Assembly (NCBI RefSeq): GCF_014133895.1
Contig: NC_050727.1
Coordinates: 1-64,000 of the forward strand
Origin: Torulaspora globosa
Lineage: Eukaryota > Ascomycota > Saccharomycetes > Saccharomycetales > Saccharomycetaceae
DNA: 64,000 nucleotides
Direction: 5' to 3'
Position 1 is the first letter of the stretch; each line of letters starts with the position of its first letter. Positions 10,390 to 20,382 of this stretch are shown here, piece by piece. The position numbers and the translations under genes were made by a program. The notes under the pieces are model-generated. The model was not told the DNA's origin and made no database searches. It saw only the letters and a program-made list of their open reading frames with translations.

Positions 10390-10528
10390 TTCTTTGTATT
10401 CACTCTGCGACGCGCTCGGGCCTGCGTTCAGACTCACTTTGGATAAACCTACATAGTTGAATCTCGTAACCAAGAGATAAACGCGCTCATCGCAACCGTT
10501 GAGTTATGTGGCCTGAGTCGTCCCGCTA

Positions 10529-10543
10529 ATGACTCAGAGTCAT
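10529..10543. promoter_or_regulatory. 15-bp palindrome ATGACTCAGAGTCAT upstream of oxygenase gene
   Basis: A perfect inverted repeat around a central A that contains TGACTCA (10530-10536). It is 113 bp before the start codon of the downstream oxygenase and 52 bp before its TATA box. The same half-site (ATGACTC) forms inverted pairs upstream of BIO3, so the two neighbouring genes may answer to the same bZIP-type regulator. That link is inference. Confidence 0.5.
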
Positions 10544-10594
10544 CGCCCAACAATTTAAATAGCCCACAACGATGCTTGGACCGTTTCCAATTGG

Positions 10595-10602
10595 TATAAA
10601 AG
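10595..10602 (+). promoter_or_regulatory. TATA box (TATAAAAG) of the oxygenase gene
   Basis: Consensus TATAAAAG 55 bp before the ATG at 10657. A TTG at 10606 in the same frame lies too close to the TATA box to be translated, which decides the start in favour of 10657. Confidence 0.6.
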
Positions 10603-10656
10603 GCCTTGTTTGAAACCATAGCATGCCATGATAATTTCTCTCACTCACCAGGCAGA

Positions 10657-11688
10657 ATGTCCACCAAGAACCTACATTTATTTGACACCTTTGAAAAGGA
10701 CGGCAAGAAATTTGCCCGGATCCCAAAGCATACCATCAATGCTGGTACCTCCCCCAAGTACTCAGACCTTGTCGTCAAAGACAAGTCCGACTTCAAAGCA
10801 ATTGTTGAAAAGCTGGAACTTTACGGACTTTGTGTTGTGAAGCATTACCTAGAGCCAGAAACTTGTGAGCACATCAAGAAAGAGCTGGAGCCACATTATT
10901 TCCGCCACCAAGAATGGAATGGTTCTCCGTTCCCAAAAGAAACTACTGTCGTCACCAGAGCGGCTTTGGCGTCCCCAACTTGCATGGACAAGATAGCCCT
11001 CGATGACACATTCTACAAGGTCTCTTACCATTTCATGTCAGAGTCGAATGTCTTCTGGATCGGCGACGGCAAGTTGAGACGTTCAGAGACGGATGTGCAA
11101 CTGTACTCGAGCATCATTTACAGGGTTGGCGCCGGTGCCGGCGACCAGATGTATCATCGTGAAGACATGGCGCTGCACAATGCACATCCTCGCCGCGAAA
11201 AGTACCACTACGGCGATGACGTCCAGGTTGGCCTTGCTGTTGCTTTGACACCTATGAACAAGACAAACGGAGCCACCAGGGCTATCATTGGATCTCACTT
11301 GTGGGGCCCTCTTGATGGACCATACGAATTCGACCCTCAGCGCGAACTCTACCTGGAGCTGGAAGAAGGCGACGGGACGTTTATGCTTGGCAGCACATAC
11401 CATGCAGCAAGTTCTAATCACAGTGACGCAGATAGAATCGGAGCGTTCTTTTTCATGAGCAAGACCTACTTGAGACAAGAGGAAAATTACCATGCGGACA
11501 TGGAGCCCGCTTTCTTTGAGAACATGTCATTCAAGGCTCTCAAGATACTTGGCTTGCACACCAGCCTACCTTTCTGTGGTCACATTGGCTACAGAAGCCC
11601 AGCCTTTGTGCTCAATCCAAAACTCAAAGAGGCGTCGCAAGCTGGTAAGGGCAATTACACTGAAGTTATATACCCAGTGTTTGAGTAA
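10657..11688 (+). CDS. Phytanoyl-CoA dioxygenase (PhyH) family Fe(II)/2-oxoglutarate oxygenase
   Basis: A 343-residue protein starting MSTKNLHLF. It has the PhyH layout: an N-terminal segment with LYGLCVVKHYL (entry strand of the double-stranded beta-helix), an HRED motif near residue 168 supplying the proximal Fe(II) ligands, a central GLAVALTPMNKTNGATRAIIGSH block typical of the fold, and a distal His in STYHAASSNHSDADRIGAFF, where the Arg would bind 2-oxoglutarate. Fungal relatives occur in secondary metabolism and as orphan oxygenases; the substrate cannot be named. No signal peptide or obvious peroxisomal C-terminal tripeptide (ends PVFE). It follows BIO3 on the same strand with its own TATA box, and runs convergent with the transporter gene. 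It is not part of the conserved core of the family and is likely accessory. Confidence 0.8.
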   Translation: MSTKNLHLFDTFEKDGKKFARIPKHTINAGTSPKYSDLVVKDKSDFKAIVEKLELYGLCVVKHYLEPETCEHIKKELEPHYFRHQEWNGSPFPKETTVVTRAALASPTCMDKIALDDTFYKVSYHFMSESNVFWIGDGKLRRSETDVQLYSSIIYRVGAGAGDQMYHREDMALHNAHPRREKYHYGDDVQVGLAVALTPMNKTNGATRAIIGSHLWGPLDGPYEFDPQRELYLELEEGDGTFMLGSTYHAASSNHSDADRIGAFFFMSKTYLRQEENYHADMEPAFFENMSFKALKILGLHTSLPFCGHIGYRSPAFVLNPKLKEASQAGKGNYTEVIYPVFE

Positions 11689-11732
11689 AAGATAGTCCTG
11701 TATCCGTTTATCTAAAAATCATTACATCTTCT

Positions 11733-13445
11733 CTAATAAGTTAGCTTACCCTTTCTTAGGTAAGCAATGTTCTCTCTGACTATTTGCCTGACAGGCTTCT
11801 CGAAAATATCATCAATCTCTTCCAGCGTTCTGTTCTTTGTTTCTGGCATGAACAACAACTGGTATGGAATACCAATGGCGATCGCAATGCCACCGTAAAA
11901 GCCCAAAGTCAAACCTGTGTACGTGAACGCACTTTGCATTCTTTCGAAATTGTATGTCACAGTAAAGGCGAACAGATACAGCAGAGCTGAACAAACAGTC
12001 ATACCCACAGACCTAGTACCCAACGAAAAAGACTCGGAAGGCAGCACCCATGTCAATGCCGCATAGGAACCGAATGCCATGTTGTAAATAATCTGACCCG
12101 TCAGATATACACCCTCTGCTGCGATCAAGTTTGAATCCTGATACAGATATCCGACACCCACCAACACCAAACCGATCGAAAACAAGACAATTGTCATTGA
12201 CCATGTACGTCTTCCGAATTTATCCATCCACAAGATGGCAGGAATCGTACCAATCAGCAGAGCAGCACCGCCCACCATAGACATTGCTACCGCTCTCTTC
12301 TCAGAGAAACCTATCTGACGCATTAGTGTCGACATGTAATACATGATGGCATTGATACCCGTCAACTGACCCAAAGCAATCATGATACTCGAATGAACCA
12401 GAGCACGACGGTTACGAGGAACGCATACCAGGTTGAACAACGATTGGAAATGGGTTTCGCTGCTACGCAGCTGTCTGTCTTGGTCGGCCGCCTGTCTCAA
12501 CTCTAAAAATTCAACTTTATTGGCCTCAACGTTCACGTCTCTCAATCTCTTCCAGACATTCCAGGACTCACCGACACGGTCCTTGTGCATCAACCAACGG
12601 GGAGATTCCGGTAGAAACAAAAGACCAACAAACAAAATTGTAGAAAAGACCAGAGAGGAGCCCACCATGTATCTCCAACCACCCTTCACGTCGAAAAAGA
12701 TCACACCGATTATGTAGCCGAACAGTTCTCCCAATGCAATATTAAACTGATACAAAGAAACCAGGCTACCTCTCACAGACGATGGAACAGACTCGGAGAT
12801 GTAGACACCAATACCACCACCTTCAATACCAACTCCAACTCCAACCAGGAATCTGCCCGCGTACATTTCGTGATGATTCGTTGCAGCAGCACAAATGATA
12901 GCCCCAATGGTGTAAAACACACACGATATAACCAAAGCCTTCTTACGACCAAAATACTCGCTCAGTGGAGTCAGGAGAATAGATCCGGCGACGGCACCCA
13001 AAGGCATCAGCGAAGACACTAATGAAGCTTGGTGAGTTGACAAATGCAGCATCTTGTTCATGCCAATAGAGGCACCAGAAATGATGGACTGATCGATACC
13101 AGAGAGAATACCAGCAAATGCTGCAAAAGCACCCAGCATTATCACCATGTGGTTTTTGTTTTCAAAATGAACTTCAAACTCCAAAGCCGCCAGTTTTCCC
13201 CAAAACGAACGTTCACGCTTGTGGGAATTGCCCAAGTCGTCCAGGGCTCTAATCTCTTGGCCCAAGTTCAAATTCGTGTCCAGAAATTCGGACACCTTAC
13301 CGCCTGCATCTTCCTCGAGGTCCAGTTTTTTATTTGATGGATCCTCATACACCTCTTTAGCAGGCACTTCTCCAAGCTCAATGTGAGAAGTGCTCGAAGA
13401 TTTATCCTCACTTCTTAGGAACGGATATTGGGGACTAGGTGGCAT
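11733..13445 (-). CDS. MFS sugar/polyol transporter (sugar porter family)
   Basis: 570 residues from the ATG at 13445; an in-frame GTG at 13499 lies only about 30 bp after the TATA box and is not used as start. A hydrophilic N-terminus of about 95 residues is followed by twelve predicted membrane segments. Sugar-porter signatures are GIDQSIISG in TM1, GRKKA after TM2, the R-x-G-x-G pair GRFLVGVGVG, PESPRWL before the central loop, GQLTGINAIMYY in TM7, DKFGRR, and PETKNRTLEEIDDIF at the C-terminus. The Q-L-T-G-I-N signature is shared by hexose, inositol and other polyol carriers, so the substrate is open. The gene is divergent from an aldose 1-epimerase, and the shared 723-bp gap is packed with GCGGGG motifs, which suggests glucose-repressed sugar use. 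Intact. Confidence 0.88.
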   Translation of the reverse strand: MPPSPQYPFLRSEDKSSSTSHIELGEVPAKEVYEDPSNKKLDLEEDAGGKVSEFLDTNLNLGQEIRALDDLGNSHKRERSFWGKLAALEFEVHFENKNHMVIMLGAFAAFAGILSGIDQSIISGASIGMNKMLHLSTHQASLVSSLMPLGAVAGSILLTPLSEYFGRKKALVISCVFYTIGAIICAAATNHHEMYAGRFLVGVGVGIEGGGIGVYISESVPSSVRGSLVSLYQFNIALGELFGYIIGVIFFDVKGGWRYMVGSSLVFSTILFVGLLFLPESPRWLMHKDRVGESWNVWKRLRDVNVEANKVEFLELRQAADQDRQLRSSETHFQSLFNLVCVPRNRRALVHSSIMIALGQLTGINAIMYYMSTLMRQIGFSEKRAVAMSMVGGAALLIGTIPAILWMDKFGRRTWSMTIVLFSIGLVLVGVGYLYQDSNLIAAEGVYLTGQIIYNMAFGSYAALTWVLPSESFSLGTRSVGMTVCSALLYLFAFTVTYNFERMQSAFTYTGLTLGFYGGIAIAIGIPYQLLFMPETKNRTLEEIDDIFEKPVRQIVRENIAYLRKGKLTY

Positions 13446-13529
13446 ACTGAATGCTGTCTTTTTATGTTGTATAGACAATTGCCTCCGATTCAACAACACT
13501 GGAGTGGAACCATGATCAAAACAGCCGCT

Positions 13530-13536
13530 TTATATA
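13530..13536 (-). promoter_or_regulatory. TATA box of the MFS transporter gene
   Basis: On the minus strand GCTATATAAAG places a TATATAA-type box about 85 bp before the ATG at 13445. This spacing is normal for yeast promoters. Confidence 0.5.
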
Positions 13537-13681
13537 GCTGACGCTTTGCATCAACCAGATGTCTTGGCATCGAATCGAAGACGGACTCAAATGTACATTT
13601 TTCCACGACGAACATCTGCACTGCTCCTGAAAATTTTCCGACGACGAGGGGGGGCAAATGCTGAGAAAACTCGCAGGAAGT

Positions 13682-13823
13682 GCGGGGCAAGAATTATTCC
13701 GTCGCTCGACATGCCCAGCAGAAATTTTTCCGTCCCCCTCGAGATGCCCCGCAGAAATTTTTCCAGTTGGACGCGGGGCAGCCAGACGCGGGGCAGCCAG
13801 ACGCGGGGCAGCCGGGCGCGGGG
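13682..13823. promoter_or_regulatory. Cluster of six GCGGGG (Mig1-type) motifs in a divergent promoter
   Basis: GCGGGG occurs at 13682-13687, 13773-13778, 13788-13793, 13803-13808 and 13818-13823, and inverted (CCCCGC) at 13747-13752. Mig1 binds (G/C)(C/T)GGGG and prefers an A/T-rich 5' flank. The inverted site has one (AAAAATTTCT precedes GCGGGG on the minus strand); the four inside the minisatellite do not. The cluster lies between a sugar transporter and an aldose 1-epimerase, genes whose repression by glucose would make sense. Motifs are seen; repression is inferred. Confidence 0.55.
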
Positions 13824-13829
13824 CAGTGG
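13770..13829. repeat. 15-bp minisatellite, four units
   Basis: Four consecutive units of GACGCGGGGCAGCCA; the last two carry changes (…CCG and GGCGCGGGGCAGTGG). Each unit contributes one GCGGGG. Just upstream, GCCCAGCAGAAATTTTTCCG and GCCCCGCAGAAATTTTTCCA form another imperfect duplication. Confidence 0.9.
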
Positions 13830-14168
13830 AACATCTCGTTATGCCATTCTCGACTAGCTGGGTGTAACGCCACTGGCTATGTTGCAGCCGCCCCTTTCAT
13901 TCATGTCCATCCCGTCTTTCCCCCTGCCTTGGCTCTTCAGAAGCAGCCGGACAACTTGTTAGTAAGCAGGACTTTTTCGAAAAAAGTGGGTCTACTCCGT
14001 TTCTATCTGCAAGCCCCACGTTTGCTCTATCGCGGGTTAACTATTCCGAATCGAATGCTTAAGCTAGCAACGAAGCGTCAGGAGACTTGGTTGCCTTACT
14101 CCTTGCAAAAGTATAAAATATCACAAAGTAGTCAAACATAGAGAGAAACGACGACAAGAACATAGACA

Positions 14169-15197
14169 ATGTCATCTGCCGAAACAAACCACAGCGACGA
14201 AAACGGATTCATCTCGATCGGTGAGCCCGGTAAGTTCGAAGCTACGATCGCCAGACTCGGTGCCACGTTAGTCGACCTAAAGGTCAATGACCAGTCTGTA
14301 GTTTTAGGCTACCCCACCGCTAATGACTACGTCTCTGATAGAGGTAACTATATCGGGGCTACCGTCGGGCGCTACGCGAACCGTATTTACAAAGGCGTTT
14401 ACACTCTGCCAGATGGCCCACACAAACTGGCTGTCAACAACTGCGGTAATGCAAACCATAGCAGTATAAGCTCTTTTCATCTCAAGACATTCGAGGGCCA
14501 ACCGAAGCGCTTGTCTACCAATGTCTACACTCTCGAACTATCATTGCTGGATGATCACACGAGGTGCAACGAGTTTCCAGGGGATTTACAGGTTACCGTG
14601 AAATACATTTTGGACGCTGCGGTGATGACCTTGGACTTTGAGTATCAAGCACATTTGGTTAGTGGAGAAGCCACTCCTATCAATATGACCAACCATACGT
14701 ATTTCAATCTGAACAAGGCAAAAAGCGAGGCTTCCATCAGCGGTACAGCAATTCGGCTTTGCTCCAACAGGGCGTTGGAAGTTAGTGAAGGAGCTCTGAT
14801 TCCGACCGGAAAAATTATAGAAAAGGAAGTTGCTACGTTTGTGTCCCCCAGCCCCACCGTTCTTGGAGATGGTGGACCAAAATTTGATACCAGTTTTATC
14901 GTCAATGCAAACCAGGACTTGAAGTCGACCGATTCGGTCAGCGTGAACAAATTGGTACCCATCTTGAAGGCATATCATCCGGAATCAAAGATATCTTTGG
15001 AGGTGTCAACTACGGAACCTACTTTTGTTTTCTATACAGGCGATAATCTGTTCGACAATTTCCAGCCCCGAGCTGGTTTTTGCGTTGAACAGGGCAGGTA
15101 CGTTAACGCAATCAATAGAGATGAGTGGAGAGATTGCGTTCTTTTGAAAAAAGGTGAATTATACACATCCAAGACCCAATACCGCTTCCAAACTTGA
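14169..15197 (+). CDS. Aldose 1-epimerase (galactose mutarotase family)
   Basis: 342 residues interconverting alpha and beta anomers of aldoses such as glucose or galactose in the cytosol. Family landmarks are the start segment with [31 protein letters not shown] (substrate-binding Asn-Arg), [10 protein letters not shown] with the catalytic His near residue 177, the DTSF segment, and a late [14 protein letters not shown] carrying the catalytic Glu. Length and motifs match the stand-alone mutarotases of yeast (YHR210C/YNR071C type) and the C-terminal domain of Gal10; the epimerase domain of Gal10 is absent. A TATA box (TATAAAATA, about 14111) precedes the ATG. Divergent from the sugar transporter with a shared GCGGGG-rich promoter. 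No Gal4 site with the proper 11-bp spacing was seen. Confidence 0.92.
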   Translation: MSSAETNHSDENGFISIGEPGKFEATIARLGATLVDLKVNDQSVVLGYPTANDYVSDRGNYIGATVGRYANRIYKGVYTLPDGPHKLAVNNCGNANHSSISSFHLKTFEGQPKRLSTNVYTLELSLLDDHTRCNEFPGDLQVTVKYILDAAVMTLDFEYQAHLVSGEATPINMTNHTYFNLNKAKSEASISGTAIRLCSNRALEVSEGALIPTGKIIEKEVATFVSPSPTVLGDGGPKFDTSFIVNANQDLKSTDSVSVNKLVPILKAYHPESKISLEVSTTEPTFVFYTGDNLFDNFQPRAGFCVEQGRYVNAINRDEWRDCVLLKKGELYTSKTQYRFQT

Positions 15198-17808
15198 GTG
15201 TGATTCGGGTCTTTCGTTTAACGTTTCATAGAATGTATTCTGTAATGACAAGTGAGGGCGCATTTAGCGTACCTCCGATCGCAACATTGGCCGCCGGTTC
15301 GATATGGAAAGCACAGGCTTGTATGAAAGTAATGCTTAATGGTTATCTGATGGTACAATATTACCTTTGAGCACACACGTCAAGATCATGTGTAAAGCTA
15401 ACTACGTTAAGTTGGATAATTCCGTTGTGGATCTCCCCCCCATCCTTCGCATAAGTGGACATAAGTACCCAAATTATGTTACGTTTGGTCGAGGTTGATT
15501 TGTAATCGGCTGGTACTCAATCTCGTTTCCTATTCGGACGGCTTTCCGTTTAGTTTGACAGCCACGCTTATCATCAGTGTTGAACAATCGCGCCGATAAT
15601 CTATTATCAGTATTAGCAATCTGCTCAGTCAGGAATCGACTTCAAGAAGCGTCCGCTCCTCGTCAATGTGAGTCACTTACTCCGCCTGGGTAAACAGACA
15701 CACCACTTCAGAGACAATGTTCCTACGCTGAACGGTTCGCTGTCTTTGCATATGGGAACTACAAGCCGTGTGATAAACTGCATGTCTCACCGCTATGCCT
15801 TAAAGACGCTAACAAATGCGGAAAGTGAACCGCATTCGGTGCAATAGCGCAAATAACTGCTATTGATCTTTCTTTGGCGGTTCGCTGATAACGACCGATC
15901 TCAGTAGCGCTTTCTTTCGGTCCTGATAAACATACGATATCTGCGGATCTAGATATGATGCAGCCACCATCCAAATAAGAAGTTAAGTACCGGCAAAGAG
16001 TACCTGTAACCGAAAAGCCAGGCATAACAGGCAGACAAGAATATGGTCAAATTTTGCAATCAAGCCAATCCTCTTTAGAAATCGGAAACCTATTGTAAAT
16101 TAATGTGACTCACCCGCTCCCCGCCAAAAGAACGGAAACGGCGAGCATTAGCAAATTCAAGTGCTAGGGATCCGAAAGAGTAGCGAGTCTAATAACTGGC
16201 AAAGCACTGTTAATATGGCCTGACGATGGACGTGGAGATGACGCATCTGCACATTAATACTGAAGGCGTGCCGGTCGCACAAGTAATTATCACCATAGAA
16301 GCACAATGCTTAAATCGTGCGCGCAATGGGAACACGCCGCAATCATGACCCTGTTGCAGCGTCGTTGCGGCGGTAGGCTATTAGACTACACAAAGTGAAG
16401 GCCAAGCAGACCTTGACACTTTGCAAATCAGTAACGGAATGTTCACTAAACACCTCAATGGTCGTCCAAGTATCGAGCAACTAGTGGCGAAGAGACAGCG
16501 ACTCCGTGACTGTTATCCAATGCACAGTGTACTGCAAAGAACCCATCCACAGGCAGTTAGCGCGCCGCCACTACCAGTCTTGAGAAGACGGGATACGCCA
16601 TGACATTGGTCTAAAGATGCGGTGCACGCTGAAATTTGACGCCCAACTCGACGGAAAGAAACGAAACATTAGCCACAATGATTGAGTCATACTATGAGTT
16701 TCTGAAGTATGCTGCTTCTCGCATATATTCAATAGCATCGAATAAAGCAAACCGCTGACTGTTTCTGACTGGTAAGTCTCGCGGCCAGCAGATATAGATT
16801 ACGGCTCCATCTAGGCTGCTGAATCATTGCTGTTTCCAGTCTTCTAGTGCAATGAACCTCAAGCTGCATGTGCTCTATTGAGATCCCCATTGGTCATCGA
16901 TGGCACGGATGTCCACTCTCACAATATAGGCATGTAAAGCGAGCAGCTAGTATTTTCCTTGGCTGATCGTAGCGTTTTCTTTGAAGGAGAGGTTCACCAG
17001 TTCGAGCGTAACAGTACTCATAAGATGAACCTCTATATCTATCACTCGCCGGTTGTTCTGTATCAATACAAATGGTCCTTTCTGCTTCCACAAATATCTT
17101 ACTCTGCCTTTCGTCATTATCTTCCAAGTTGACTTCAAACACTATTGAATACGTTCATAGTTTTGAGTATTTCATTCCTATGCAGAGGAGCCTTTGCAAA
17201 TTAGACAGTCCCTCTCCCATGCACGGTAGGCTTTCCTCTCCTGTAGCCTATGTTGTTTGCTGTTTGTTGATGTTTTGGTCTTGTAATTTGACCCCCTTAT
17301 TTTCGATCTTTTCTAGATCAGGAGATTTATGGTCGTGCGCGACGAATGTTGGTATTTTTCTTTGTTTTGTTTACAGTTGAAGCTTTGCGGCGCGTCAATC
17401 TTCGCGTTGTTTTTGAAAAATATAATAAACAGCCGTTCCATCTGGTGTAAACACATCTTTACAAACCGTCAACAATCGTTCCGAAAGATATTTATAACCA
17501 ATAAACCGCTGGTAACTAGCGGCAAAGCTTCTCAGCATGCGATCCATTTTAAGGCTAGTTTCGAAAACAGGCGTTACACGCACGATCAACTTTGCAATGC
17601 TTCAAAAGTGATGGCAATCATCCTAAACATCAAAAAGCAAATTACCAAAAATTAGATGAATGTTTTATACAGCTCTAATCAATCTGGTCCTGTAATGCGG
17701 ATTCAAAAAATAGTGATAGAAAAGCAATATTCTCCTGTGGTCGATTCGCATGATAGCTCCCCCCGGGTAGTATCTACTTAAAATGCTTAAAAATTCCAAC
17801 ATCTCTAT
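15198..17808. other. 2.6-kb gap without a recognisable gene
   Basis: Ordinary base composition, no frame with protein-like character beyond chance, no centromere elements (no CDEI plus A/T core plus TTCCGAA arrangement), and no long repeats found by eye. ACTACACAAAGTG occurs here at about 16385 and again at about 17986 across the tRNA gene, which is too little to call an LTR pair. The gap ends at the tRNA gene, so old, unrecognisable Ty insertions would not be surprising. Confidence 0.5.
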
Positions 17809-17882
17809 GGTTTCGTGGTCTAGTTGGTTATGGCATCTGCTTAACACGCAGAACGTCCCCAGTTCGATCCTGGGCGAAATCA
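17809..17882 (+). tRNA. tRNA-Val (anticodon AAC)
   Basis: 74-nt cloverleaf. The acceptor arm GGTTTCG/CGAAATC has one G-U pair and discriminator A. The D-arm contains TCTAGTTGGTTA, and the anticodon stem TCTGC/GCAGA encloses loop TTAACAC with AAC at 17843-17845. The T-arm has GTTCGATCC (B box). There is no intron and CCA is not encoded, as usual in yeast. A run of T follows at 17883-17887 (Pol III terminator). Confidence 0.97.
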
Positions 17883-19068
17883 TTTTTATATTTTTTGTTT
17901 ACGTTTGCCCGTACACCCCGACAAGCTTGCTTCTTTGTTTACAGTACACCACGGCCGTCGGTTGGTGTCCACTATTTACATGACACTACACAAAGTGCCA
18001 GCCACCATTGTCACCTTGTCGTAAGAACCACATACAACCTCCCATGTCGGCAACGGAGACTGACGGACTGAAATACTCGAATCCAAACTCTGACATGAAA
18101 AGCAGCCAAAGTTAGACTGATCAAATTTAGCCGCCGACGTAATACACAGTGCTCACTTTTCATAAATTGATTTGTCTACCACCTGGCCAAAAATACCACC
18201 ACTTGCTCAAAGCCGCCGACCGCCGCCGTCATCCGGCTGACACATCAAGTCACAACATTGCTACAGCGCAACCCGTCCCCACTCCTCGCCCAAGCTTCTC
18301 AACTCTACTTCCAAGCATTACTTTCCCCCTCCCAACAAGACATCATCAATGCAAATACAAATCTACAAAATCTTTTAATTAACTCTCCCGCTCATATCTT
18401 TGATCCACCCACTCCACAAACCCACACTTCGGCTTGACAAAATTAAACTGCTGCGAGAAAGAGTCCAGTTGGACAGCTGGGGCATGGCGAAACTGAGGTC
18501 TGTGAGCTCAGGAACAAGCAAGAAATAAATGTCACTATATACGTATATTTACACAACATCGCAATACGCTGTTTGCCAACTATACACCTTTGGCAGTGGA
18601 ACTGGTATGGTATGCAGAGGCAGAAAAAACATGGGAGGGTAACGCAAGCACACACCATACACAAAAACGTTCCCAAGATGCTTCCAAAAGTCCGCTCACA
18701 CCCCAGAAATATGGGGGTCCCGAACAAAAGCACTCACATAGTTATGTTCACTTGATCAAGAAAAACCAAACACATACAAGTGCGTCTGTCTCGGTACGCA
18801 ATACAGCTATGATACAGCCACCATACACGTACAAAAAACATCCTCTCTGTATAGCATCCTCAGATATTCTTCGCGCGCCTCTACTAATCTTGATAACAGG
18901 TCCCTTTTTTCCCCACGCGCTTGAAACAGGGCGGTCTAGTCGGTCTGAGAAGCAGAGACGCGGTATCCTGTGATGCCTCAAAATACAACGCCATCATTCA
19001 TTTAAATACGCAGAGGTAAACGAAAATACGCCGTTCGGTCAAGGCAATGATGAGCGTGAAATTGCAAG
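17883..19068. other. Gap between tRNA and HMG-box gene, no gene called
   Basis: Several frames of 60-130 codons overlap one another on both strands (for example 18443-18733 minus and 18590-18973 plus). They lack recognisable domains and have compositions expected by chance in A/C-rich DNA. The part from about 18150 to 18430 is C/A-rich. Nothing conserved is evident. Confidence 0.45.
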
Positions 19069-20382
19069 ATGGTTTCGGCAGTTGAATGCACATTGCCAAA
19101 GACCAGCGACGTCGATAACGGTTCGAAGGACTTTTTATTTCTCAGGACGGAAGATAAGAAACAAGCGAACTCGATTAAATATAAGTTTGTGGGCCAAAGA
19201 GTATGCGAAACCAGCAAACTGGCTGAGTTTAGCCTCTCAGATGAAGCAAGCACCAAGGCGGGTTCTTCGACACACGCTATAGGAAGGCCACGCAACTGTT
19301 TCATCATCATGCGTACACTAGTCCATAGTGTAGTGCTGAGGTGTCTCAAGAGATGCGATATTTCTTCACTGACTCACGTATCTGCAATCACTTCACAACT
19401 ATGGGGGAAGAATGATGGAATATTTCAGCTATACTTTGAGCTTCTTTCACAATTAGAAGAGCACTGGCATCTAAACATTTATCCTGAGTATCGTTACCAT
19501 AAAGTCAATAAAATAAGTCGGCAACTGGAGAATAAGCTCGTGTATCAGAATATGTTAAATCGGATGCGCTTTTTTACAGCATCTTCGCTGTCATCGAAAT
19601 TGGAAGGTATTCTAAGCTCCGCACGTGCTTCTGCTGCGGATACTGCCGCTGATGCCCCTGCTGCTCCAGGTGTTCCCCTTGCCGCCGATCCGGTCGGTTC
19701 CACCTATGCCTACTCTTCGTTGTCCTCTTATCAAGATGGCGTAAACCATCAACTTCCTTCTCGCCAACAAAACCGCCCGGTGACAAGTAGTGTCGAGCCA
19801 GCTACAAATCGACAGCTCGGGCAACAACAAGATCCAGCAAACGTCCCAGACCGCAATCCCTTCAAGACACATCACGACAGATGCTTCAGGCCCAAGAGCA
19901 TGAAGAGTGATACTAAGAGAGTCCGCAAGCAGAGGTGTACGGTAAAGATGCAGGGTAACATGTGTGATCGGATCAAGCTTGGCTCGGAAAAGAAGGAACG
20001 CCGTGCTACCGCGCACCCTTCGAAGAGACTGAAAGTATCCGGAGTTACCAGAACCGGTGGTTGCAGATCACCGAAGAGGGATACAAAATCTCTATGTCCT
20101 ATAACCATTGGACAGAAAGAAGATCCTTGTGAGATGGCATTGGATCCTTCTTTATCGGTTGAGAAGTACGGCTCATTCATTTCCCAGCATAACCAAGCAA
20201 CCGGTTCGCCTCTTCGAGGCGACCCGAGTCGTTGCGACGTCTCATCCACCGCTTTGGCGTCTGTGCATGCCAGCGCCAAGAACATGAGTTCCCTCGGCTT
20301 CGATTCCAGCTCATTGCACTCGAAGCTGCGGTGTATGGTTGGCACCAAGCAGCATCTGGAAGTACAAGATCTTTATGTTTAA
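19069..20382 (+). CDS. HMG-box (MATA_HMG-type) DNA-binding protein
   Basis: 437 residues; ATG at 19069 is the first in frame. Residues about 73-145 form an HMG box: RPRNCFIIMRTLVHSVV at its start (compare the R-P-x-N-A-F-I signature), an S-x-x-T-S-Q-L-W-G helix where homologues have I-x-G-x-x-W, and the ending LLSQLEEHWHLNIYPEYRYHKV, with the Y-P-E-Y-x-Y hallmark of MATA_HMG and Rox1-type boxes. The rest is low-complexity: an Ala-rich stretch near 185-215, then basic Lys/Arg-rich patches that could serve nuclear import. Such boxes occur in Rox1-type repressors and in the mating-type a2 proteins of non-duplicated yeasts. The box is diverged (F for the usual W in helix 3), so the role is open. 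It lies in a fast-evolving, gene-poor stretch. An intact frame argues for a real gene. Confidence 0.7.
   Translation: MVSAVECTLPKTSDVDNGSKDFLFLRTEDKKQANSIKYKFVGQRVCETSKLAEFSLSDEASTKAGSSTHAIGRPRNCFIIMRTLVHSVVLRCLKRCDISSLTHVSAITSQLWGKNDGIFQLYFELLSQLEEHWHLNIYPEYRYHKVNKISRQLENKLVYQNMLNRMRFFTASSLSSKLEGILSSARASAADTAADAPAAPGVPLAADPVGSTYAYSSLSSYQDGVNHQLPSRQQNRPVTSSVEPATNRQLGQQQDPANVPDRNPFKTHHDRCFRPKSMKSDTKRVRKQRCTVKMQGNMCDRIKLGSEKKERRATAHPSKRLKVSGVTRTGGCRSPKRDTKSLCPITIGQKEDPCEMALDPSLSVEKYGSFISQHNQATGSPLRGDPSRCDVSSTALASVHASAKNMSSLGFDSSSLHSKLRCMVGTKQHLEVQDLYV

Noticed and set aside
14030..14060. Gal4-type site CGG...CCG before the mutarotase gene
   Set aside because: The spacing is 10, not the required 11.
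15198..17808. Possible centromere in the long gene-free gap
   Set aside because: No CDEI (RTCACRTG) followed by an A/T-rich core and a CDEIII-like TTCCGAA was found. TTCCGAAAG near 17468 lacks the rest.
18443..18973. Overlapping frames of about 96 and 127 codons on opposite strands
   Set aside because: Mutually exclusive, composition-driven, and without domains.
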